Source of the DNA: Jackrogersella multiformis
Taxonomy: Eukaryota > Ascomycota > Sordariomycetes > Xylariales > Hypoxylaceae
NCBI GenBank assembly: GCA_902806575.1
Contig: CADCXD010000005.1
Coordinates: 3,782,001 to 3,846,000 of the forward strand
Direction of reading: 5' to 3'
Length of the DNA: 64,000 nucleotides
Each line of letters opens with the position of its first letter. The stretch's first letter is position 1. The position numbers were made by a program, and so were the translations under genes. Shown here one piece after another: positions 10,701-22,028 of this stretch. The notes under the pieces were generated by a model that did no database searches, had not been told where the DNA came from, and was given only the letters and a program-made list of their open reading frames with translations.

Positions 10701-13700
10701 CAGCATCTACCTCTCCCGAGATCTTGTCCAGAGCTCATCCGTACTAAGAGCCCACCTTGAATGCTGCGACGAGGCTAGTCGCTCATTGGGGCTTCCGTCG
10801 TTCTTCCCGCGCATCTTCGATCCGGCTCCTGTCGACGACTTGGTCTTCCTGCACGCTATGCTATTCTCCGTGCAGTATGCTAGCGCTCAAGCGTGGATGG
10901 ATGCTGGACTGCAGGTTAGTGCCTTGATAGGGCACAGCTTTGGCCAGCTAACGGCCTTGGCTGTTTCTGGGAGTTTGGACCTGGTCGATGGACTTCGCCT
11001 AGTTACAGGCCGTGCTCGCCTGATGCAGAAGCTCTGGGGTGCCGACCCCGGTGTCATGCTGGCGATTGAAGGCGACAAGGAGCGCCTGGACGCTGTCCTA
11101 CAGACCGTTGCCGAAATGCGTACTGTCGACGTAGCATGCTACAATGGCCCGCGCAATATTGTGCTTGCTGGAGAGGCTGAGGCAATAGACTCCATCGACC
11201 AGATCTGCAAAGTCTCTGGGGGCCTAAAGACGGTCAAGCTGGCAAACAGCCACGCATACCACTCCCGCCTTGCCGATCCGATCCTAGACGGCCTTCGGGA
11301 CTTGGCAGGAACCCTCACCTGGCGAAAGCCGTCGATTCCGGTCGAGACATGCTCTCGCAGTCAGAGTTGGACTAGCATCGATCCGGCCAAGATCGCGGAG
11401 CACACACGCGATACCGTATATTTCGGAGAAGCCGTACAGCGAATTGCCAGTCGATACCCTTCATCTGTATGGCTTGAAGCTGGGTCCGTATCTCCTATCA
11501 CTGGCATGGTACGCCGCGCCATACCGGCGAATCGCGAAGACATCTTTCTGTCGATAGACCTAGGCCGCAGCAACCCCTGGACCAGTCTGGCTAAGGCTAC
11601 GTCGAGCCTCTGGACGGCTGGCTCTACGGTAGACTTCTGGTCCTTCTACGGCCAACAAGCGGATCGATACAGGTGGCTGGACCTGCCTCCTTATCAATTC
11701 GCCAAGACGAGACACTGGATACAATTCCAACCACATCGACCACAATCTGCGATCGAAGCACCGGAACCTGTCGCAGCAGTAGGCCCACCTCAGCTATTGC
11801 GACGACTCGGAGATGCTGATGGAGAAACTTTGTTTGTCGTAGATCCCTCGCATGAGATTTTTGAACTGAGTGTCAAGGGCCATGCGGTGGTGGGCCAGAG
11901 TCTATGTCCGGCAGGCTTATACTTCGAGCTGGCTATCCGAGCCGCCCAATCTCTCCAGGACGCCGGGGCAAAGAACAGTTCCAAAGTGCCTCATATCGAG
12001 AATATGCGCATCCTGTCACCCCTCGGGTTGAAGCCTACTGGAGCCTTCCGCATCAGCTTTAAACAGGGTGCTAATAACGAAAGTGGAAGCCCGAAGTGGA
12101 CGTTCTCCTTCTTCTCCTGTCCCGCTGATGCTGGGACCTTGCCGGCAGCGTCTAAGCGCACTAACCATGCCCAAGGCACCGTAACCCTACTCGCGGCAGA
12201 CGCAGCAACCTCCCGTTTCCAATTCGTCAAGCGCCTACTAGGACGATCGCGATACAACCAGATCGCTTCGACTTCTGGTGCGAACCGACTAGCTGGAGAC
12301 GTTCTCTACAAGATCTTCGCTCGAGTCGTCAATTACGCTCCATATTATAAAGGTGTTCGCAACACCATCGCTTACGATGGAGAAGTCGTAGGTGACGTAG
12401 TTATGCCTCGCGGAAAAGAAGCGGAGTGTTTAGGCGACAGCGTCGCTGACCCCCTAGCTATCGACAACTTCTTGCAGGTTGCGGGCATTCACGTGAACTG
12501 TCTGCTGGAAGGTAGCGATGACGAGGTCTCCGTTTGCAACGCCATCGGAGAGGTGCTCTGGAGTGACTCATTCTTCCAATCGAACGGCTTTTCGGAGTCT
12601 TCAAACTCACGGACATGGAAGATATATTCAAACATGGAGGCAAAGGGCAAGAATACCCTCACCAATGATGTTTTCGTCCTGGACGCCACCACAGGTGCCG
12701 TGGTCGTAGCCATGCTAGGCGCAGAATTCACCACAGTCCCCCTCGCTTCCTTGCGCAGAGTCTTGTCGAAGTTGAACGAGAACACAAGCATAGCTGCGCC
12801 GTCCAAGGCCTCCTCTGCTCCACCCCCGACTATTAACGGCATCTTCACGAACGGCGAACTAACACATGCATCGAAAGACCTTCCCAACGGTCCAACAAAG
12901 CAGAATAGTCACGCTGCTATTGAAACCCCGCCACCATCAGATGAGCCTACACCTGCTGCCGCTGCTGCTTCTTCCGCTGCTTCTAAAGTTAATTTATCTG
13001 TCCGAGGGATGCTGGCCGAGATCTTCGGAATGACTGTCGACGAAGTCCAACTAGACTCTGACCTGGCGGACCTTGGCGTAGACTCGTTGATGATCACTGA
13101 AATTTCTGGCGAAATCCAGAAGCGATTCGACGTAACTTTATCCATTGACGATATGCAGGATTTGACCGATGTCCAGTCCCTAACTAAACTCCTAGGAGGC
13201 GGTGCGGAGGCGCCTGCACCTGCTGCCGCGCCAGCACAGAACGGCTCGGCAGGCATAAGCGGGATGGCCCACGGCCACCAGGAGGAAGAAGTCGAAGTCG
13301 AAGACGGAGGCGTAGCAGCGGTGAGCAGCGACTGGCTCACTACCAACCGCGACTCGTTCGACACGGACATCCAGACATATAAATTCTCGCAATTCCGCGA
13401 AACCGTCTACCCGCTGCAGTCGGAGCTCGTGATCGCGTACGTCGTCGAGGCACTAGCCAGCCTCGGCTGCGATCTTCGCACAATGCGCGCCGGAGAACGT
13501 CTTCCCGAGCCCGTATATGAGCACAAACACGACAAACTGATGGCTCAGATGTACAGGATCCTGGAAGATGGGGGCGTGATTGCGGGGAGCCGTGGCGCTG
13601 GAGCCACGCGAACGGACCGCCTTGCGCCCCAGGCTTCCGCCAAGGATCTGCACGACGCCATCGTGCAGAAATTCCCTCACCACGCCGGAGAGCACAACCT

Positions 13701-15565
13701 CTTGCGCACCACCGGCGCTCGCCTGGCCGACTGCCTCAAGGGCCAGGCCGACCCCTTGGCCTTGATGTTCGGAAGTGCTGAGGCGCGGCAGCTGACGGAA
13801 GACGTGTACACCAACGGCCCCATGTTCCGGGCCGCGACGTCGTACCTCTCGCGCTTCCTAGTCGACGTATGCGCGCGTTTCCATGGTGAGCGGGAGATTC
13901 GCATCTTAGAGCTTGGCGCCGGTACGGGCGGGACGACTAAGCACGTCATTGAGCAACTCGAGAAGAGCGGTGCGGGACGAAGGATCCGGTATACCTTCTC
14001 GGACGTGTCGAAGTCGCTCGTAGCTGCGGCCAAGAGGAAATTCTCGCGATACTCCTTCATGGAGTACGGTCTCGTAGATATCGAGAAAGAGCCGGCTGCG
14101 GACGTCGTAGGTCGGTTCGACGTGATCATATCTACCAACTGCATCCACGCGACTCCCAGTCTCGTCCGGTCGTGCACTAACATCGGAAAGATGCTGCGCA
14201 AGGACGGGATGGTCTGCCTCGTCGAGCATACGCAAAACATTTACTGGTTCGATCTTGTCTGGGGTCTGGTAGAAGGATGGTGGCTATTCGACGACGGTCG
14301 CACGCACGCCCTCGCCTCCGAACTACGGTGGAAGAAGGATTTGGAGACGTCGGGCTTCCAGTGGGTCGACTGGTCGGACGGTGCTAGCGAGGAGGCCAAG
14401 ATTCTGCGCATCATCGTGGCGTCGCCGACAGCTCAGCTTTCGGCGCCGACCATCAAGACTTCGAGCCGCGAGCTAGCGTCGCCTCTCGAAACAGAGGAGA
14501 CTCTAGTATTTAAACAAGTCGGTTCTTTGCCATTACACGCCGACATATTCTACCCGCCAACATTACAGACCGGCAACAAAGCACGACCCATCGGTGAGAC
14601 TCCTTCTTAGTAGCACTACATATTGTTTTTTCTAGTACTAACTATGAAGTCACTTAGCCTTAATGGTCCATGGAGGAGGCCACGTCATGTTGTCTCGAAA
14701 GGATGTACGCCCGAAGCAAACGCAGATCTTGCTGGACGCCGGCTTCCTGCCTATTAGCGTCGACTACCGCCTATGCCCTGAGACAACCCTGCTAGAGGGT
14801 CCCATGGCGGACGTTCGAGATTCCCTGGGCTGGGCCCGCAACGTGCTACCGTCTCTAGTCCGAAAGCGCTCCGACGTGCGCATCACCGGTGACCGCGTAG
14901 TCGCCGTTGGTTGGTCTACCGGAGGCACCCTAGCCCTCAGCTTGGGCTGGACAGCTCCCTCCGCAGGCCTGCAGCCGCCGCAAGCCATCTTAGCCTTCTA
15001 CTGCCCCACCGACTACGAGGACGCATGCTGGTCGCGCGAGAACAAGCCCTACGGCGACGCGGCCTTGACGACAGAAACGTACGACCTTTTGGAGGGTGTA
15101 TCCGACTCGCCTATAGCGGCGTACAACCCACCAACCGGGGCCCGAGCGGCGGGCGGATGGATGACCAAGAACGACGCGCGCTCGCGTATCGTCCTGCACA
15201 TGAACTGGCACGGGCAGACGGTCCCGGTGCTCGTCCACGGGCTGAAGAAGACGGCGCAGACCGGCATACCGAAGCTCCCACAACCCACGCCGGAGCAGGT
15301 CCAAGCCATCAGCCCCCTAGCGCAGATCCAGCAGGGCGTCTACCGCACCCCGACGTTCCTGGTGCACCCCTACGAAGACGATCTGATCCCGTGGCAGCAG
15401 GCGCAGCGCACGGCCGACGAGCTGCGCCGCGGCGGCGTGGAGGCAGAGTTACGGCTCATCGGGAATGCGGCCCATCTGTTCGATATGTATCGGAGCCACG
15501 AGGCGAATGCGGACGCCGTCAAGGCTATCGTTGACGGATATGCTTTCCTCTCTAGTCACGTATAG
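7726..15565 (+). CDS. Non-reducing polyketide synthase, SAT-KS-AT-PT-ACP-CMeT-TE
   Basis: Four exons, 7726-8337, 8396-9869, 9986-14593 and 14658-15565, give 2533 aa. The start is the first in-frame ATG; upstream in-frame codons lack one. Domains: SAT (about 1-300, Cys126 in GFCIGFL); KS (about 394-820, Cys near 558 in DTACSSS, His in VEAHGTGTPVGDP, formed across intron 2); AT (about 920-1220, Ser near 1012 in GHSFGQ); PT (about 1300-1600, His near 1328 in GHAVVG, Asp in DPLAIDNFLQ); one ACP (Ser near 1729 in LGVDSLM); C-methyltransferase (LELGAGTGG near 2005); and an alpha/beta-hydrolase end (HGGGH near 2236, Ser in GWSTGG near 2317, Asp in YEDD, His in GNAAH). Synthases with this order, such as AusA and MpaC, make methylated orsellinate-type aromatics and release free acids. 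All catalytic residues I looked for are present, so it is probably active. Chain length and number of methylations cannot be predicted here. Confidence 0.94.
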
Positions 15566-16987
15566 TTTTCTAGGAGTTCTTGGATACAGATTAAATGTAT
15601 GATTTTTGGATATCGGTAGGATGGCTGGGTGGTTAGGTAACTTAAGGGATTGAGGATATGGAATGATTTATGACCTGATATACTTAGATAAAGTTAGATA
15701 GAATATTCTATAGAATGAGTAAATTCTACAACAGCGCACATGTGCACAACTGGTTAAAACATTATTATGACATGAAAGCTAACTTTATATGTAAAAGGTT
15801 AGGGTTAAGGTTACGGTTTAAGTATAACGTTACAATTATAAAGAGGTACGCGCTATGAAGCACTATAATTATAGTGTTATACAGCGCTTAACTCCTTAGG
15901 TATATTTACAAGGCGTTAGTGAGTGTCACGGCGTGTATTTATTTTACTGTAGGTAAATTTGTACTGTGATCTGCTATTTCAATGGTTTAGCATATGGCTA
16001 AATAAGTAGATGCCATAGTTGCAACTTCATAATATTCCCATCCTATAACTATTGAGGCATTAGCCATTTTAAACGGAACCATAAACATTTCCATTTAAAC
16101 CCACCGTTTAGAGAACCTCTTCAAGTTCATTACACAACAAAATCCTCCTCTTCAAGCTCCCTCATATCTGATGTGAGATACTGTGGAGAAAAACGATCCG
16201 TGGGGGGGAATTGCCAAATCGGGCATCACGCTAGCGTATTGCTAACGTCGATTGGTCAATCGAATTAGGGCGGGTAGTATAGTCCAAGAGCCCTCCCTAT
16301 CAAGTAAATACCTAATCAAGCGTCCAAAATTTTGAAATATTACCTACCTAGTATATATGTCAAATAATACAGGATAGTGTCTGCCGACTGAAATAGAACT
16401 GTCGGCAGTCGACAAGCCCGTGTAGTGATAAAAACATGTATTCCAAGTCCGGGCGCATTTAAAGGGGGAGACTAAATTCGGGCGCTCGGAGCTGACGCCC
16501 CCGGAATATTGGGACGGAAATCCAATCATCTAACTGCCGTATTCCAAATCCAGCATTACCCTTAATAACTTGAATAACTTGATGTTTACCAAAGGTACAG
16601 GGATGGCAAACCAAGTCCCCAATCCGATAGAACTTCAACGAGCTAATCCATGCTATAGGTATGTAAACTCTAGCATCAACAGCTAGACAGCAGCACCCTC
16701 GCGTCTGCCGGTATGTGCGCCGGCATTGACAGGTGGACGGTTCGAATGATTATAGGAAATTACGCTCCTCTGGATGAATGCGAAATGAGCAATCCAGCCC
16801 CCGGGTATTTCCACCGACGAACGCGGCATAAGCGAGTCCTACTTCCAGACTACCACATTCTATTCTGTATATATATCAGACCAAGCGAGGGCCGGCCAGC
16901 CCTGCGCCACCTGCCTTGGAGCAACTCCACCACCTCCGGGCCGCATCGCATCACCAACTTCGTCAACACTACCTACCAGGTATTAAG
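15566..16987. other. Spacer with a large imperfect palindrome
   Basis: No gene supported. At 15861-15876 there is an exact 16-bp palindrome (CACTATAATTATAGTG), framed by GCGCT and AGCGC to make an imperfect palindrome of about 38 bp. At 16381-16408 the arms CTGCCGAC and GTCGGCAG flank a 12-nt loop. The right end should hold the promoter of the DUF1996 gene. Confidence 0.45.
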
Positions 16988-18192
16988 ATGAAGATCTCTC
17001 CTCTAGCCCTCGCGCTCGCGCTCGCCGCGCCTTCGCGGGCGTACCTCCGCTTCGGATGTGCCACACTGACCGTCCAGCGCCTGGACCCCCTCGTGGAGCC
17101 TGGCGCGGTCCCCTCTGCGCATCTGCACCAGATCGTGGGCGGGAACGGCTTCAACGCGACGATGGACCCGACCACGGACGTCAGCCAGCGCGCGACCTGC
17201 ACGACCTGCACGTTCTCGGAGGACACGTCCAACTACTGGACCGCCGTCTTGTACTTCAAGGCGCGCAACGGCACGTACAAGCGCGTGCCGCAGTACCCCA
17301 ACGCCCTGCTGGGTGACCTGAAGGGCGGGATGACGGTGTACTACATCCAGGAGTCGTTCAACTCGAACGGCAACCAGAAGATCACCGCCTTCAAGCCCGG
17401 CTTCCGCATGACCGTCGGGTCGCCCGAGAGCAAGAACGGCGCCAACCCCGGCCTCCGCTACACGTGTCTGCAGGACGTCATGACGCGCTTCCCCGAGACC
17501 GCCGAGTTCCCCAAACAGGCATGCCCGGCTGGAATCATGGCCATCCATCACTTCCCCGCGTTAGCTACCCCTTATCCCCTTTTCTCTTTCTCTTTCTCTC
17601 CCTCTCTTTCCCCTCCCCTTCCCGTATCCATATCCACACCCACCCTCTGCACGCGCTAACCCAAGCCCCGCCCTAGCTGCTGGGACGGCAAGAACCTCGA
17701 CAGCCCGAACCACCAAGACCACATGTACAACACGAACAAGGGGGCGTTCACGCCCGCGGGAGCGTGCCCGTCGTCGCACCCGGTGCGCGTGCCGCAGGTG
17801 GCGTACGAGACGATGTGGGACACGACGGCGTTCAACGACGCGTCGCTGTGGCCGGCGGACGGGTCGCAGCCGTTCGTGTGGAGCTACGAGGACAGCGTCG
17901 GGTACGGCACCCACGGCGACTACCTGTTCGGGTGGAAGGGCGACGCCCTCCAGCGCGCCATGGACTCCAAGTCCCTCCTCAGCAACGGCATCGCCACCCA
18001 GAGCGTCGCCCAGGCTAACCAGTGCACCGTCAAGAACACTATTAACGAGGACATCGATGGCTGTAAGTTGTTGCTACCTAGCCTATGTTGACCTGACCTG
18101 CCTACGTGGCTTATACATAGAGGCACTTGGGAGCTAACGAAACCTGCCGTATAGGGCTCACGAGTCTGCCGGGCAAAAAGATGGATATGTGA
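16988..18192 (+). CDS. Secreted DUF1996 family protein
   Basis: Exons 16988-17559, 17677-18062 and 18155-18192 give 331 aa. The protein opens with a signal peptide (MKISPLALALALAAPSRA) and runs through DUF1996 landmarks: LRFGCATLTVQRLDPLVEPG, HLHQIVGGNGF, an internal Cys-x2-Cys (TCTTCTFSEDTSNYW), the junction CWDGKNLDSPNHQDH and HGDYLFGWKG. It ends GWLTSLPG, typical of the family. Fungal members are secreted proteins, often fused to WSC domains; none is present here. No enzymatic function is established from sequence. The gene is much richer in GC at third positions than its neighbours. Intron 1 holds a long CT-rich tract before CCCTAG and has a non-consensus donor, GTTAGC. Confidence 0.85.
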
Positions 18193-18962
18193 CTGGGGGT
18201 TTTAATTTGATTAATCTTTGGATATGAAGATAATGAATGCTTGCGGGGATTTAGGGGGCGCCGGTGCTATTGAGGGTTGATATTCCGCTGGTCATGGGAT
18301 TACTAGGCTAGATATCCACTCCTTTCAGGGTTGAATAGTATTATGATGCAACCAACTGCGGGCTTAACTTAACCCGTGGTTCTCTAGTTGAATATTTGAA
18401 TTTGTAGGATCATTCAAGCTTAAGTCAAGAAGACGGACGGGCTGTATACCCAGGTACCCAGGGGGAACAAATATTCCGGCTGCTTTACTATCGCATTCAC
18501 ACCATGCGGGAAATTAATGGACTGGCACAGGGCTAAGACGAGCCAGCAGTTACAGTTATGTTCAATTTTCGATATCAGATATTTCACAGGATTAGCAGTT
18601 CAGCACGCAAGGCCCACTGACTGAATGATGGAAAGTGAACATGAATAGGTGGCCACATAATGAGACAGTAACATTGCTAGTAAAACAAGAAGCTATAAAG
18701 TTACATATAGGTGCTCGGTGATGGCACACACAAAAAAAAAACGCTAGTACATCATCGCCACGACAGTCTTGGTAATTGCATGTGTGATAACATAACTAAT
18801 AGCAATGTTGGTTATTTCAAGTAGCAATCATCAGCTACCATGTTACCCTTCCACCCTCTACCTATCCGGACGACTGAATGTTGTAGTATGATGGCCGCGT
18901 TATATGTAGGTAGGCATGGATGCAGTAGAAACTATGGCCGTTCTTGCTTCCCTTTGGATCCA
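18193..18962. other. Spacer between convergent genes
   Basis: No coding sequence, element or structured repeat seen; contains one A9 run near 18732. It carries the 3' regions of the DUF1996 gene and of the minus-strand gene beyond. Confidence 0.4.
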
Positions 18963-20087
18963 TCACCATTCTATTTCATCCTGGTTTGATATTTTCGATC
19001 CTTCTCCAGCCCATTCCCAATCTGACTGTTTCTCGATATCCGCACTTTTCGTATCCGAGGACTGCTCCTCGAGGTCCTCTACGTTGGTTGCAGTGCGAAG
19101 AGGAGAAGGCCCGCCACCAGCCAATCCCCCGTAAGGACCCGACGCCAGCTTTTTACGGTCTTCGTTCCATTTCTTGTGATTATGGAACTTCTTCTTAAGT
19201 TGGCTCCTTCTTCTGGCTATATTAGAACGAGCTTTTCTGAGGCACTGGCCCATCTCCTTGGAATAATCCGAAGTTGCCACGGCCAGTCTGGTGCCGAAAT
19301 CCTGGGAATCGAGGATGTGCTTCTGGGCCTTGAGACGTTCGATCTCATTGACCCTGTTCTGGGGAGCTAGATATGTCTCAATTGCTCTCGCGCGAAGATC
19401 GAGATCGTCGCCGGTCGGAAGTTGGTTACTTGAAGCCAAATCGATGTCTTTGTAAAATCTCAAACAGTTGCTAATGGCTACCCGGCGTCGATTGCAGAGG
19501 CCGCTGTGGCAATAATAATGAGCCCACAGATCCCATTCACTTGCTGGTTGAGTTTGGATTTTCACAACCTCCATCGAAGATGGACATAGCTTGCGAGAAA
19601 GGTTGGATACCGACCAACGTAACAGCTGCCTTATTTCGGTATCTTTGCGTGTCCTAGTCTGAATCGAGGATGGCTTTGGCGTAGTATTCGAAAGCGGGAT
19701 CATGACGGTAGATATCTTGGTCGAAGCTCTTTTCCCACTAAAATCACTGCAGAGACGAGATCTTGCTTTACGCAATGTGTTTGCAGCCCTTGCTTCCTCC
19801 CTATCTCGTTTCGCCTTGTATTTCTGTATCTTGTAGTAGGCTTGTTCGCCTGAAGCTGGTTTGTCTGAAAGGGGGAGACGTGCACGAGGCAAGTTGGAAT
19901 CAAGGAACTCTACACCAGCAAGGTATCTCCAGACTTCCTCTCCGGTATTGCGATAGTTGGCCACAAGGGCCGATCGCCTGTCCTTTTTTGGTAGACTTAC
20001 TACCCGCTCTATCTCGGTACGTTGCGCATCGAGATTGACCGGAGTCGAGCGGGTCGTCTCGAATAGAAATAGAGGATGGCTAGTCAT
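18963..20087 (-). CDS. Hypothetical basic protein, 374 aa
   Basis: A single uninterrupted minus-strand frame starting ATG at 20087. I do not recognise a family. The protein is rich in Arg and Lys, with charged helices likely to form coiled coils (around residues 80-110, KYKAKRDREEARAAN, and 280-315, ending KKKFHNHKKWNED). The tail has a Gly-rich turn (GPYGGLAGGGPSP) and an acidic end. The middle has several Cys and aromatic residues (WDLWAHYYCHSGLCNRRR) that could bind metal or pack as a small domain. There is no signal peptide or membrane segment. A frame of this length without stops and with a balanced composition argues for a real gene; a nuclear role would fit the basic character but is only inference. 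Confidence 0.6.
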   Translation of the reverse strand: MTSHPLFLFETTRSTPVNLDAQRTEIERVVSLPKKDRRSALVANYRNTGEEVWRYLAGVEFLDSNLPRARLPLSDKPASGEQAYYKIQKYKAKRDREEARAANTLRKARSRLCSDFSGKRASTKISTVMIPLSNTTPKPSSIQTRTRKDTEIRQLLRWSVSNLSRKLCPSSMEVVKIQTQPASEWDLWAHYYCHSGLCNRRRVAISNCLRFYKDIDLASSNQLPTGDDLDLRARAIETYLAPQNRVNEIERLKAQKHILDSQDFGTRLAVATSDYSKEMGQCLRKARSNIARRRSQLKKKFHNHKKWNEDRKKLASGPYGGLAGGGPSPLRTATNVEDLEEQSSDTKSADIEKQSDWEWAGEGSKISNQDEIEW

Positions 20088-21944
20088 GATGACGATCTAG
20101 GTTAGGTGTTCGAAGTTGTGGTGTGATGACTAATTTTAGGTTAACCTAGAAAGTAGGAAAAAGAAGGGGATGGTTGCGATCTTGAAGGTGCCACTTGAGG
20201 ATGTGCACACTTGAACTTTTTGTAATGGATGTGAAAGTTTAGAATGACTGGAAAGTATTTTTGGTGTAAGGTACCTACCTAGGTACCTAGGGTATGCAAG
20301 CGTTGGTGACCTAGGGTGATACTACCTAGGTAGGTAAGGTGAGTGACGGTTCCTACCTACCTAGGTACATAGGCAGCCCTACCATAGGCACCTGGTAGGG
20401 ACGAGGTACATACCTAGGTAAGGAAAGAAAGGTACGTACCTATCGACTCGAATCTCGCGGCAACAAGGTCGGCGATTTCCACTGCAGACCCACGTGATTG
20501 ATTGGCTGTGATATTTCACAAGGCAAACACTTTATCCAGTCAGAATCGCATGTGACTATGTAGGATTCCGATGAAAGGATAAGTGATATACCTACCTACC
20601 AGTAGGGACCTTGTTGGGTATTAGTACCTAAGTACATAGGTTAATGGGTAGTTGAGATCGGATGCAAGACGGAAGCTGCTAGATATGACAGGGTTGAAGT
20701 AAAAGGGAGGAAGTTGAGAAAATCGCGAGAAGAGTTTACCAAGTAAAAGAATACAAATTAGTATCTAACAACAGGGATTGCCTAGGTAGGTAGGTATATA
20801 CTGGTGAAGAGAATAAGAAATAGTATAGGAATTGGAATACTCCTAGGCTGTAATTGAGGTTGGAATAGGTACTTTCGACACCTTTAGGTATCGCGTCGTT
20901 GAAGGTTGATACACCGATTATATAAGACTCATCATTATATACCTTTTAGACAGCGAAATACTTATATGTATAAAGGTTGTGACAGCCCTAAGCTTGACCA
21001 TGTAAGTTGTCAGACAAATGTTTCGCAAGCTGGAGGTAGATTAACAAGATGGTGAGGAGGGATTTAAGAAGTTAAAATATAGTAATACCTAGGTAGTCAT
21101 GGTACCTACCTGGTATGTGTAAGATAATAGAGCCCGAGTTATTATGTTTGTAAATATAAAGAATAGTCATCGTGCGGATAAGAGGTATCTAGGTTAACGA
21201 GGTAAATAGGATATACCTACATACATAGTAAGCCACCTTACATTGTCACTCGCCGATTATGTAATGGATCATTTGAGCGGTTGCATCGACTCCTGGTAAA
21301 CTGAAAATATTTTAACTTCGAGGAAACCTTATATAAGAACTCAAATTGCTCATTATTAGGACCCGCCTTTAACTAATAATAACGCATAACCCGCACTTTC
21401 TTCCTCGACCTTGTTACTTTATTGACCTACCTAGGTAGGTAGGTACTTACTTAGAGTAACAACTTTATGTTTCTTCCGATTTATGACATTTAATTTTATA
21501 TAAAAACCTTCTGTGTGAGGTTAGTGGTTGACATAACGAGGCTTTTAAAAGTATAACGGCGGCGATATATAGACCAATTTAAGATGGTTTACACATGTCC
21601 ATAAAATAAAGAAGAAAGGACTCCTTGAATACCTCCTTAAGTGGTTTCCTATTTGATACCTTTATAATGTTCTACCGGCTTATCGAATCGCAAGCAGTTA
21701 TTATTTACTAAAAAACAACTGAACAAAGCTTTCATCACTGGGCAAACAAATTGACTGGTAAATGCGTTTTATATGTTTGCAATTCAACTTTTTCTTACAC
21801 TATGTTTCTAAAATACATTCAGGCTTAAAGAGATGCTGCGCTGTAGTATCCATCGAGCTTACATAATCTCGTGACGTTACATAGGTAGTCGGGGTGATCA
21901 TTCGTCCGGGGTACCTGGTATCCTTTACCTTACCACCTTAAATA
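20088..21944. other. AT-rich spacer left of the transposon island
   Basis: No gene supported. TACCTAGGTA palindromes are dense at 20270-20430 and recur near 20785, 21090 and 21425. The last nine bases (21936-21944, CCTTAAATA) are the left copy of the direct repeat flanking the transposon. Confidence 0.5.
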
Positions 21945-21951
21945 GAGTTTA

Positions 21952-22028
21952 CAGAACAGGTCAGCGTAAAAGTCACTTCTCATCATAGCAATTAACCCTT
22001 TTAAGAAGCGATCGGCAGTAAAGTAAGG
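21952..22028 (+). repeat. Left terminal inverted repeat of the DNA transposon
   Basis: About 85 percent identical by eye to the reverse complement of 27534-27610; most mismatches are transitions. A weaker match continues outward to 21945. Confidence 0.8.

Noticed and set aside
15795..15825. Telomere-like TTAGGG repeat
   Set aside because: Only one TTAGGG occurs in degenerate GGTTA sequence; not an interstitial telomere array.
17003..18018. Open frames antisense to or out of frame with the DUF1996 gene
   Set aside because: High third-position GC in the DUF1996 gene suppresses stops in other frames; only one frame matches a family.
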